Of a stretch of DNA of 64,000 nt, positions 54,392-64,000 are shown piece after piece (the first letter of the stretch is position 1; each line of letters opens with the position of its first letter). Location: positions 3,902,558 to 3,966,557 of the forward strand of contig CM067452.1 in NCBI GenBank assembly GCA_034508935.3, in the 5' to 3' direction. Below the pieces are notes generated by a model. The model made no database searches. It was not told the DNA's origin and saw nothing but the letters and a program-made list of their open reading frames with translations. Both the position numbers and the translations under genes were made by a program. This DNA is from Berghia stephanieae (lineage: Eukaryota; Mollusca; Gastropoda; Nudibranchia; Aeolidiidae).

Positions 54392-55735
54392 TGTGAATGA
54401 CATTATAATCTGTCGGATGGTGAAAAAGTTTGAAATGAGATATTGCCAAGTTTAGCTAAAAGATCAATTTTCGTCCAAAATGAGTTCTTGTCATAAATGA
54501 TTAAATCAACCCTTTTTGTACATCTTCATGAATATCAAAGCTTAATTTCACTTCTAAATTTAAATATTTTTTACAGCAAGTTGAAAAAGTATGAAATTTG
54601 AGAAATGTTGCTGGATACCTTTCCTATACATCTGACTATAACTTCATGTAAAATTACCCGATTTACTTCAAATAAAGATTAAAATGCTCTGGAGAGCACA
54701 TTCTTTCAAAAAATGCAAATCAAAAATTTTTACCTTTCGCAGAGCTCGGGACCTGAGCTCTATAAAAATTGACTGAAACTGAAACTCTTCGTTTCAGAAA
54801 AATTCAGAGTCGAAATGAATAGTAAACAAAACAATGGCAGAAAACTAATTCACGTGGGAATTAATTAGGCTACATACCATTGTTTCTACTTACTCCCGAC
54901 GACTGGACCAAAACTTTCCGAAAGCCGAAAGTGCCAGGGTGGAAATTTTCTTTGATTTTGTCACTTCATGAGTTTACCCTTGCCCTTTCTTCCAGCTTTT
55001 CTGTTCGATTGATATTTGACTGAGTGACAAAAGTTAAGTCTGAGTCTCCCAAGTTGGAAGAATAGCTGTGGATTATGGTTAGTGGATAGTTGGTTGATCA
55101 ATGTAAAATACATAGGTACCTATATCTTCGCAGAAAGCTGAAAGTTGAGTTGTAAGTGTAAGTCGAAAGAGAAAGTTGAAGATATATGGCAGGACTGCCA
55201 GATGGATGAGTTCTTCATGACCAATTTCGACTTCGAAAATGGAGTAATAGATAATATAAACTCATGTGTGTGATCAAACACTACAAACATTCTGATCTCC
55301 TTTAAAATATTTAGTTTTTTAAATAAAAATCGATCAAACTAGGAAAAACGTTTTTTATGAAATAGATAGATAATCATAGTAGAAACACGATTAACTGTGG
55401 TCAATTTTGGCTATGCATGTGGCCATCTGGCAGATTAAAATTGTTATGGTGGAAGCTGGTAAATAACGCAGATTAAAGAAAGAGCAGATACGACACCAGA
55501 GATTGATATGGCTACTGAGCGTTTGTGCAACCTCGTATTCCTTTGATGTAAAACTATGGTCGCTAACCAATTTCGTCTGTACTTAAGCACTTTAATTCGA
55601 ACGAGATTAATCATGATTAGTAGACGGAAAATAGAAAAAGGTCAGGTTTTCGATAATAATAATAAATTAGAAGCAATATAATGAGACAAATATGATGGAG
55701 AAGTGACAGATGAAAACAGAAAATAAAAAATCACG
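54392..55735. other. No recognised gene
   Basis: It contains a perfect 7-bp hairpin AGAGCTC-gggacct-GAGCTCT at about 54739-54759 and several GAAACTGAAAC/GTTTC words. No ORF of note. Confidence 0.4.
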
Positions 55736-55737
55736 GG

Positions 55738-55767
55738 GTGTGGCTGGATAGCTCAGTCGGTTGTGCG

Positions 55768-55840
<73 letters not shown>

Positions 55841-55850
55841 CCAGACAGAG
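55738..55850 (+). mobile_element. tRNA-like SINE head with (TC)n
   Basis: GGCTGGATAGCTCAGTCGGT is a tRNA-like 5' head (box A). It runs directly into (TC)n at 55770-55839. No full tRNA fold is present. Confidence 0.5.
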
Positions 55851-56084
55851 GGTGCCGTTCCAATTTGATCCTGAGTTTGGCACTGATCCCGTGTCTTTTT
55901 ATTCTCTCTTTTCCTCTGGCACTTCTCCATACACCATTTTTCTCATCATTATTGATAGAAGTGCCCGCTCCACACTTTTTCTGAAGCATTTTTATGTACT
56001 TTTAACTATTTACATTTTTGGCTCAGCTCCATTGATCGGGTTTAGTTTATCTATTCTTTATCTAACCAAAAGAGTGCCTGCATT

Positions 56085-56335
56085 CAATAACGCCATGAAA
56101 TACTGGACATCCTCAAATCGACCTCTTAACTGGACATGGCAGAAATGCATCAAATATGTGCAGATGGAAACTTCGAAACAGTGATACCTGCCAGAAATGT
56201 CAGGCAGCCCCAGAGACCAGCGATCACATCGTCCTCCACTGCCCAGTCACTAAACTTGAAGGTGGCTACGAAACCGTCTCTAGGGCGGAGGAAGACTTTA
56301 GAGGCGCGGTTGGCGAAATAAATTTGGAAGTGTAG
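56085..56335 (+). mobile_element. LINE C-terminal zinc-motif fragment
   Basis: YWTSSNRPLNWTWQKC, then after a frame change CRWKLRNSDTCQKCQAAPET, SDHIVLHCP and REDFRGAVGE-like EEDFRGAVGEINLEV to a stop at about 56335. The CxxC...H...C pattern is that of Jockey/I-type ORF2 C-termini. Confidence 0.65.
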
Positions 56336-56591
56336 CCATACGCTAATACTACTATCTATTTTTTTTTTTTTTAAGTGTTGGGGGGTCAAATTTGTATGGT
56401 TTAGCCATGTTAAATTTTGCCATCGAGCACATCACTATTGCCAAATCTAAAATTTATAAAACTATTTTATTTTAAAACATAATTATAATTCTTTTCTTTT
56501 TTTTTTAAAGGCAATTCTAACACCAGTTGGACAAATTAATGATTATAAATTTAGCAAATCTGAAAGCGCGTAATGATAAGTCATTAATTCG

Positions 56592-56893
56592 TGCGGCTAT
56601 ATAGTCTAGTGGTATGACAATCGCTTTCGGATTGGAAGGTCCTGGGTTCGAGCCTCTCTCGACGCATAGCTGAGTCCTTGGAGAAGGCTCTTTACTCACA
56701 TTCTCTCACCGTACTCAGGTGTAAAATGAGAACCTGGCGGTTAACAGCGTTGTCTATGTCCGAAAAAATTGTAACATCGCCTAACAGGCGTCATGTCCCG
56801 TCCTAAAATGTTAAATGTTTCTGTTGGCAGGGACCCCTTGTAAAGCGCTTTGAGCACATTAAGTGGATATTGCGCTATTTAAAAGCTCATTTT
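56592..56893 (+). mobile_element. tRNA-derived SINE (family 1), full-length copy
   Basis: The head runs GTGCGGCTATATAGTCTAGT, GGTATGACAATCGCTTTCGG, with box B CTGGGTTCGAGCC. The body contains CTCACCGTACTCAGGTG, GCGGTTAACAGCG and AGGCGTCATGTCCCGTCC, and the tail is CCTTGTAAAGCGCTTTGAGC, GTGGATATTGCGCTATTTAA. It is the best reference for the other copies. Confidence 0.88.
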
Positions 56894-57179
56894 AAGAAAG
56901 CTCATTTAAAATTGATTTGACCCTGGGAATTGCCATCTGGCCGCCTTGTTGCCAGATTCATTTGCGCGCACCTACAGACTTTATAACCAGACTAATTTTG
57001 ATCGTTGGATGACTCAAAAGATTCGTCTTGATCTATGTTAATTTCCACATTACAGGAGTATAATGATTAATAGTAAAGATGAAGGGCTATTCACCATAGC
57101 CTTTATTTCCCCGCACGTATGACGGGCTCTCTACTATTAATAATAATTGCGATAGAAATAAGTCGTAGTTTTAGTAGTG

Positions 57180-57294
<115 letters not shown>

Positions 57295-57384
57295 TTTCTT
57301 GCTTTGTCCGGCACCTTTCATACACACTTGTTCATATCGCCATCTTGAAAACCCCTGGATAACGACATAATTTTCTGATCCCGG

Positions 57385-57585
57385 GTGATGTTGTTGTTCA
57401 GGGGTTGAACTCTATTTATTTTCCAGACAAAGACAACGCTGTTAACGGCCAATTAGTTCATTTTACGGTGGGAGAATGTGAATAAAATAGCTTTTCCCAA
57501 GGACTCAAATCTCCATAGATCAGTGCGAGGCTCAAACTCTGGACATTCTAGTCAAGTTGCTAGACCACATACCCGCAAAAATTAC
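57385..57585 (-). mobile_element. SINE family 1, 3'-truncated
   Basis: Minus strand: GCGGGTATGTGGTCTAGCAA head through CACATTCTCCCACCG and AACAGCGTTGTCTTTGTC. Confidence 0.7.
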
Positions 57586-58149
57586 ATTTAATATCATTAA
57601 TAATAATAATAAAATGAAAATTAGAAATATATGAACTTAAAACCAAGCTTCAAATTGTTACCATAAATTCACATGTTATTATCTAAATCATTCCGACATA
57701 ATACCATTTTGTGGCGGAAGCTCACATATGACATGGGATCGACATATTGCAAAAGAATTGTAGAAAGATTTTTATTATCTTGTTCAATAATATCTTTTCT
57801 CCCTGGCCAAACAATTTTTCATCATTTTGGCTAGAAAACATTTACTTACTTACTTACTTACTTACTTATCCGAACCAGCGACCACCTGAGATCTAGCCCT
57901 TCGATCGTGTGCCATGACGTAGAAGTTAGATGTCTTTTGTGGTTGTTCCAGGTGACTATAAAGTGTGTTACTGATGCTTGGATTTGGTGGAAGGAATGTG
58001 CATCTCAGGTCTTCAAGAGGTTGACATTCAAGCAAGTGGTGTGTTACTGTTTCATTGGGGTGTTAGAAAACATTTACTTAAAAATGGTATCAATCCGTTA
58101 ATCCAAGATGACTCCAAACTTGTCAAAAAGTCAAAAGGTCTCCATACAC

Positions 58150-58238
58150 CTAGGTCCCGTCCTACGTGTTTAATGTTGCTGTTGGTCAGGGGCCCCTTGT
58201 AAAACACTTTGAGCACGTCAAGTGGATATTACGCTATA
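58150..58238 (+). mobile_element. SINE family 1 tail fragment
   Basis: GTCCCGTCCTACGTGTTTAA, CCTTGTAAAACACTTTGAGC, GTGGATATTACGCTATAG. Confidence 0.75.
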
Positions 58239-58239
58239 G

Positions 58240-58440
58240 GGAATGAGATTAGCGGAAGAGTAACGTCCCTTGATTGGACGTCACCCATAGTCTGTGACGT
58301 CACCGGCGGGAAAGTTATTAGAGAGAGAACGTCATGTTGGTTGTGCGCAAGCGTCTCTCGTCCTCGCTCAGTGCGTTGAACTGAATTTTGTAGTGAGAAT
58401 CGGACCGACAGTAAATAATTGTCTGCCACTCTTTGGATTG
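58240..58440. promoter_or_regulatory. Possible promoter: CRE site with inverted CCAAT
   Basis: ATTGG (58273) lies next to GACGTCAC (58277) and a full TGACGTCA (58295-58302) in a GC-richer island with no repeat homology recognised. No attached exon could be identified, so this is only a candidate. Confidence 0.25.
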
Positions 58441-58649
58441 GACGCTAGTATTATTGTATTGTAACTTATCGAGGTGCAGTATCGGGATCCCAATTGACTA
58501 AAGGAAGGCTTCAATTTTGAATTGGTATCAAAATGAAATAATATAATTTATGTTGTAGTTTTTGGTATAATGACCAATGCTAAGGATAACATGGGGTAGT
58601 GCCCGCATAACTCATTATTCAATGTTTTGAACAGCCTCGGTATTCACTT

Positions 58650-58750
58650 TCATTGTCATCATCATCATCATTATCATCATCATCATCATAATCATCATCA
58701 TCATCATCATCATCGTTGTCGCCGTCGTCGTCATCATCATCTTCTTCTTC

Positions 58751-58800
<50 letters not shown>

Positions 58801-58980
58801 AATCATCGTTGTCGCCGTCGCCATCATCATCATCTTCATCAGCATCATCATCCTTACCACCACCAACAACTACATCATTATCATAATATCATCACGAACT
58901 CTTACCATTAAATCCCCCACCCCCGCACACACACACACACACACACGCACGCACGCACACACACACACACACACACACTT
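58650..58980 (+). repeat. (ATC)n and (CA)n microsatellites
   Basis: The ATC/GTC/TTC triplet tract contains a 30-bp internal duplication (AATCATCGTTGTCGCCGTCG region twice). The (CA)n tract is at 58925-58978. Confidence 0.95.
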
Positions 58981-58984
58981 CTTT

Positions 58985-59320
58985 TCTGAATCCAAGACCT
59001 CTATTCTGACTGTTACTGCTCTCCTCATCCTGGGCTTCGTTCCAGTGGGGTGTTTTGGCCTGGCCTTCTTGCTCTACGTCATAACAGCTCTAGGTCTGCC
59101 TGGCACCTAAAAAGGCTACATGCCCACCCCAGGAGAATTAAGCCCCGCTCACTCAGGGTTTCTTGCCGGCCTTGGACACGTTTTAACTAACTGGGTTTCC
59201 TTTGTCATCCCAGCTGTTACATGAATCACCATAAAACAGGTTGGTAGTGTCAGTTATCTGATATAAAAAAGTATCGAGTGAACATTATGAAAGAATATTC
59301 ATTTTTGGCCAAAACTATAT
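58985..59320. other. No recognised gene
   Basis: Moderately GC-rich sequence with stops in all frames. It may be an old LINE piece, but no motif is secure. Confidence 0.3.
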
Positions 59321-59324
59321 TTCA

Positions 59325-59440
59325 GGCCATGTACTCATTTTATACCTGGGTACGGTGAAGGAGACTTTTCATGGACTCAACCCTGCTGGTCTGGTGCCAG
59401 AGAAGGTGAAGTGAGTGTTACACCACAAGACATCTCGGCG
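59325..59440 (-). mobile_element. SINE family 1 fragment
   Basis: Minus strand: TGTCTTGTGGTGTAACACTC head and CACCGTACCCAGGTATAAAA body. Confidence 0.65.
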
Positions 59441-60011
59441 TTGGTTTCTAAGTTTCCGTGTATTTTTATCTGAAGTAATCCGAAATAATTGGCTTTTACG
59501 CCTTTTGTACTGACCAGGGTATCATTCTGATGACATCTCTATTACGATTAAACGGGGGGTTTTTGTTTGTTTGTTTTTGTTTTTTTTTTTTTGTTTTTTT
59601 TGGTCAATTTCCGAAAGAAATCTATTATACTGCTTTTCCTCTTCTATTAACTTCCACCCACTCCCAACAGAAAGACCGATACGGCTGGCACAGATAAATC
59701 ATCTTTACCATCGTAATCGTTATGGAAGTGTTTTCCGGTTTGTTTTATTTTGTGTTTGCTTCCGGCTTCCGGCGACCTTCATACCTTGGCTATGAATGTA
59801 GTCATCACAGAGGAGACACCATTAATGGGAGACACCCATTATCCAGAAAGGCAATCGAGTGCATTCATAAGGGGTCTTTTTGACGTTGTTTATCTTTAGT
59901 GCTGTATAGATTGCTAAGATGTAGAAGAACACAATTAAACACACAAATAGATTTTGAAAAAACAAATCACACCAGACCATTTCATTTTCTCCGCATTACA
60001 CTGTTATCTTG

Positions 60012-60195
60012 GAGGTCCCTGTAATTCACTTGGAAGAGCACTGGCTTCACAAACAAATGAACTGGTGCAGTCGAACTTTTTTTTTTTCTGTCCTAACGAG
60101 TAGATATCTAGGTCTACTATGTCTTGCGCAAAGTACTATGCTATTGACAAAGGGTAGTAACTAGTAAGTTATAAGCCTAATGACTCTTGAGTCTT
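60012..60195 (+). mobile_element. SINE family 3 copy
   Basis: GTCCCTGTAATTCACTTGGA, AGAGCACTGGCTTCAC head, then AAGTACTATGCTATTGACAA and AAGCCTAATGACTCTTGAG. Confidence 0.6.
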
Positions 60196-60340
60196 AATAC
60201 TGAGACTTCATTGAATGTCAAGTTAGACAATTTTCGCCTAGTTTAGGGTCTTCTTCGCCTACTTAAAAAAAACTTTTCTGGCCAAATCTAAAAAAAGAAA
60301 TAGAATGGCTTTTTTTATTTTTTTATTTTTTTTTTGACAG

Positions 60341-60519
60341 CACAGACCGCAACAAATGGGATAGGTCGTAAAGCCATCTCTTACTATCGTTTGAATAGAA
60401 AGCTCTTTTATCGTAAATACTTTTCACCAGACCTAACAGAACCAGATACCCATTTACCTCTGAGTGGACAGATGGATCAGATAACAAATTCGGCACAATC
60501 CAGAATTAAAAGCATATAA
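60341..60519 (+). CDS. Possible small terminal exon, unknown protein
   Basis: After a pyrimidine-rich tract and GACAG the plus frame is open for 58 residues (AQTATNGIGRKAISYYRLNR, KLFYRKYFSPDLTEP, DTHLPLSGQMDQITNSAQSR) to a stop. There is no recognised domain, no partner exon in the window and no polyadenylation signal close by. It may be chance. Confidence 0.2.
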
Positions 60520-60736
60520 TATGTAAGTGAACCAAAAACTCAACTAACTGGGATGTCAGGACCTCCAACCAATGAAATGATGGGAAATTGTCCCCAGAAT
60601 TGTTCAGAAGAAAAAAAAGAGATCCACAACATTGGTTTCCAGGAATGAACGGAACAATTGATCTTATCTTTATTTTTTTATCGACTATTTTCATAATGAA
60701 GGTGTACCTGTCTTGTGCATCTAATCATTTTTTTTT

Positions 60737-60762
60737 GGGGGGGGGGGGGGGGGGGGGGGGGG
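60737..60762 (+). repeat. T10-G26 homopolymer junction
   Basis: T10 followed by 26 G. A similar T-run/G-run junction occurs at about 62924-62944. Confidence 0.98.
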
Positions 60763-60929
60763 AGAGATTTGATTTGTAGTGGTTTTGATTGGATTTGGGG
60801 TCGTTGAATTTATTTTGTGGTTTATCAATTCGTTGATGTTGCATTGTCTTCAATCGTACCTTCGTTAACTTACAGATGGCTTTTTCCGGATTAAAAAAAG
60901 AAAAAAACCTTTTTTTAAAAGTCACAATA

Positions 60930-61795
60930 AAATGCGACGAAAACCAAAAGAAAGTGAGTTGTAGTTAGTAGTGCTTAAGGAAAGAAGTGATCTAACTGGT
61001 CGAACTATTAAATACAACTCGCTCTACTCTTCTACTTCTATTAGCTGGTCGTCGCCATATATTTTGATGTGATTTTTTTTTTGGTCAGAGTTAGAAAGAT
61101 AAAAATCTAATATCGAAGCGTCTGTCCACTAATTGGTCACTTTGAGTTTGCGAAGGCTCCGCTCCGCCCTTGTGGACGGTTTGGTGGTCTACCTCCTTGA
61201 CTGTCTCATCTCAATGAGTTGCTTGTTGTGATTGTCCCAGCAACTCCTGAGGTTATCACATCTAGCGTATTCAAACCTGAAGAGGTAAAGGGAAATATGA
61301 TTAATCATCTCATGTTTGATATCATAGATCGGTGTAAAATAATGAGTAAAATTGAATGTTAAGCTTAACTTATAAAAATGGAGTTAAAATTAATGCCATT
61401 ATTTAGCGTGAGTACTTTTGTTTTTTTATTCTTCAATAACTTACGCCTTTGTATTTTCTAGTTTTAATAATTGAACCCACTGTGCCATGTTCTAAAGTCA
61501 CAGAATCAAAATTCACTATCTTCAGCGAGGCCCTATATGCTTATTTATTACCGAATTCCAATATTTATATTATACCAGATAGGCGAGCATTGTCACAAAT
61601 AATATAGTAAAAAGATAATTCCATAACACAGACCTCATGTAAAAATCTCAATGTCCAAGTGGCGGTTTCTCATTATTAATTCTTATAATATTTATTTTAT
61701 CCTTATCTTTTGTTGTTGATAACTTCCTCATAATATGGAACACTATACCTACGTCAATATTTAATCATTTGTCTTAATTTCAGACTTAGTTCCAT
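60930..61795. other. No recognised gene
   Basis: AT-rich, no homology recognised. Confidence 0.4.
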
Positions 61796-61796
61796 T

Positions 61797-61819
61797 TATT
61801 ATTATTATTATTATTATTA

Positions 61820-61871
<52 letters not shown>

Positions 61872-61887
61872 GTTATTGTTATTGTTA

Positions 61888-61972
<85 letters not shown>
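61797..61972 (+). repeat. (ATT)n with (GTT) interruptions
   Basis: About 175 bp of ATT, with four GTTATT units in the middle. Confidence 0.98.
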
Positions 61973-61973
<1 letters not shown>

Positions 61974-62290
61974 TGCATTCAACTAAGTTCAATACCATTC
62001 ATTCACTTTCTTTATTAGTACAGAAGGGAGACCATAAGTCATATTCTATTCCTTCGTCTCAATCACAGGCTTAGTTCCCTTGCCAAACTGCAACTGGAGT
62101 TTGCGACTGCTTACTAACAAGGGACACAATACACTATTATGACAAGCTTTATAATAATCACCCGCTTTGCTCCCTTGACGCCAGAACGTAATATTATGGC
62201 TCAAACCAAAATGGCTTAAACTCAAATGACTTGAAGACCAGTTGTAGAAATCAAAATGGCTATCTACATTTTGTTGTACGTAGTCGCTAC

Positions 62291-62291
62291 A

Positions 62292-62390
<99 letters not shown>

Positions 62391-62498
62391 TATGATGACG
62401 AAAATGATGATGATGATGATGACGACGACCACGATGAAGGATGGTGGTGGTGATGATGATGATGGTGATGATGATGACGACGACGACGACGACGATTT

Positions 62499-62575
<77 letters not shown>

Positions 62576-62577
62576 AA
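62291..62577 (+). repeat. (AAT)n then (ATG)n compound microsatellite
   Basis: About 100 bp AAT followed by about 170 bp ATG/ACG/GTG triplets. Confidence 0.98.
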
Positions 62578-63149
62578 TCTCTTTACCCTCGTTTGGAGTT
62601 ATATCGGATGGCCAAATCATGGGTGTGGGCAGCTGCCTCGGACGTGTTGACGACAATCTGTAGGGATGGCTCTGACTTCATGGCTAGGTAATCCTCTCGA
62701 CTGATGGTGAAACTATGGAAGTGGTCTATAGGTATGGTGGTGGGGGACATCTGAAATAGGAGATTGACTAATTAACCCCTACGGGGTAAAGATTCACTCT
62801 AACCAATAACTGTGTTAAAAATGATGTGTTCGTATTGAATTCTGATTTTGTTTTGTTGTTTGTTTGTTTGTTCTTGTGGTTGTTTTTTTGTTGTTGTTTG
62901 TTGTTGTTGTTGTTGTGGGTTTGTTTTTTTTTTGGGGGGGGGGGGTTGTTTTGTTTTGCGCGTAATAATGTACGAACGAGTTCGTATTACAACATGAAAT
63001 GTAATACTTCGCAGTAAATACTGAACACCAAAATCAAGATGTTAAAGACTGATGTCGAGCATTTTGCTCTATGGATCGGAGTGAAGGAAGTCCATAGAAA
63101 TAATCATCCAGAAATTTGAGGTACGGTATTCCAAAACCAATGTTCACCG

Positions 63150-63410
63150 CGGACCTTCGGTCAAATGCCATCTCTAAACGAGGACTTCAGAGCTAGAGCA
63201 GAGGCAGAGTCTCTGGAAAGTTTCATTAAAAGGAAAAGATAGAAATTGTTAGGGCAATTCTATCACAGACTTCATTAAATCATTGCCAGGAAGGCTCGCG
63301 ATGGACGCCCCACGGAAACACGTAGACGTGCATTGGATGGAGAGGAACCTAAAGCAGAGAAGACTGTCCCACGCGGCGGCTTTAACTCACTCAATCATAG
63401 AGACTTTTGC
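63150..63410 (+). mobile_element. Possible RTE-like LINE C-terminal fragment
   Basis: KRKRWKLLGQFYHRLH and ARKARDGRPTETRRRALDGE resemble the 'GHVLR...GRPKxTWRR' C-terminal block of endonuclease-reverse transcriptases. Frames are broken and the match is short. Confidence 0.35.
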
Positions 63411-63746
63411 CACTTTTCAAAATTGGAAATTTTTAAATTAAAAATGAGCATTCACATGTATAGTTTTATTCAACTACGACTAGCATGTATAAAACTAAAA
63501 ACATTAACTTCGATACTACGCCTATAATTTGTCCCAGAAAAATGTGATAAATAGGCATGGGGTAAAAGTAACCCGGATAAACTACGGATATAGTCGGTGT
63601 TAGGGTTGAGTGAGTTAAGAATAGCAGCTGACAGGACCATGTAGAGATACTTTGTGATGCCATCAAAGCCAGTAGAAAATTGAGTGAGTGAGTTGAACAG
63701 TATAGTCCATTCCGTGTAAAAACAAACAAACAAACTACTTTATGCC

Positions 63747-63852
63747 ACTCCTCATCTTGGAAAACTCTATCATTTCTTGGTAAAAAAAAACCGTTGGTAA
63801 TCGTTGAATAATGCTTCGAACCCGTGGTATAAAATATTTAATCAACGATGAA
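63747..63852 (+). repeat. Dispersed hairpin repeat, second copy
   Basis: CATCTTGGAAAACTCTATCA, GTAATCGTTGAATAATGCTT, ATCAACGA. The stem here is TCGTTGA(A)TAA / TTTAATCAACGA, slightly imperfect. Confidence 0.75.
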
Positions 63853-63912
63853 GAATATTTTTGCTTAATTTATTGGTTTGAATAAACTCTTGAAAGGACA
63901 GCTGATTGACTT

Positions 63913-64000
63913 CGTCCTACGTGTTAAATGCTGCTGTTGGCTAGGGGCCCCTTGTAAAGCGCTTTGAGCACATTCAGTGGATAATGCGCTATATAAAAGT
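63913..64000 (+). mobile_element. SINE family 1 tail, cut by window edge
   Basis: TCGTCCTACGTGTTAAATGC, CCTTGTAAAGCGCTTTGAGC, GCGCTATATAAAAGT. Confidence 0.8.

Noticed and set aside
55738-55775. Functional tRNA gene
   Set aside because: Only the box A region of a tRNA is present; no acceptor or anticodon arm can be formed before the (TC)n tract. SINE heads at 36235, 56592 and others were rejected likewise.
55667-56184. Arg-Glu and Leu-Ser repeat proteins
   Set aside because: Frames through the (TC)n tract of a SINE copy.
58615-58911. Histidine-rich and methionine-rich frames
   Set aside because: Products of an (ATC)n tract and its complement, no start context or splice signals.
62826-63017. 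Cys/Leu/Phe-rich frame
   Set aside because: Arises from (GTT)n and T/G homopolymers.

Overview
This is eukaryotic, intron-bearing, AT-rich nuclear DNA from a lophotrochozoan, most likely a gastropod mollusc. That call is an inference. It rests on somatomedin-B plus 'NIxCxxCNG' receptor ectodomains of a type common in molluscs, on dense Jockey/I/RTE-type LINEs, Penelope-like and Helitron remains, tRNA-SINEs ending in a 'GTAAAGCGCTTTGAG' tail with (ATT)n, and on long trinucleotide microsatellites. There are no bacterial-style operons, and most of the window is repeats. One gap of exactly 100 N lies at 27236-27335.

Layout. 1-6734 (minus) holds a two-exon receptor-like gene (gene A) that runs off the left edge; its 4.5-kb intron carries a truncated Helitron with a textbook 3' end. 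6.8-22.1 kb is a transposon graveyard: a Jockey/CR1-like LINE, an RTE-like endonuclease fragment, a decayed gene of the 'CxxC...GDxVAQE' family between inverted repeats, a Penelope-like piece with a decayed hammerhead-like motif, an I-like LINE, nested SINEs and a fold-back element. 22163-34923 (plus) holds gene B, a paralogue of gene A in divergent orientation with the same exon phase. Its 10.8-kb intron contains a structurally young Ty3/Gypsy-type LTR element (24894-31857, minus) with pol in the order protease-integrase-RT-RNase H, flanked by 198-bp duplications of a decayed pogo-type transposase, and further right a decayed Tc1-like transposase.

35.6-45.6 kb is dominated by about eleven copies of one ~540-bp retroposon. 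Its 3' tail forms a stem-loop shared with a LINE fragment at 43.5-44.2 kb. A related retroposon at 49.4 kb keeps the loop but has a wholly different, still complementary stem. 41416-48368 (plus) is a five-exon, heavily decayed C2H2 plus tyrosine-recombinase gene. It is followed by the first exon of a THAP-domain gene (48724), two pogo-like elements (49.1-50.2 and 53.2-54.4 kb), and between them a minus-strand gene (50.7-53.0 kb) with a zinc-binding domain like the N-terminal part of RAG1 followed by degenerate C2H2 fingers.

54.4-64.0 kb holds only SINE and LINE fragments, very long microsatellites and one possible CRE-bearing promoter.

What stands out: (1) both receptor paralogues keep an open ectodomain but lose frame at or in the first membrane helix; (2) the retroposon/LINE tail hairpin shows covariation; (3) a RAG1-N-like zinc gene sits beside tyrosine-recombinase, THAP and pogo sequences; (4) the Gypsy-type element has copia-like domain order. 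No complete, intact cellular gene is certain in this window.
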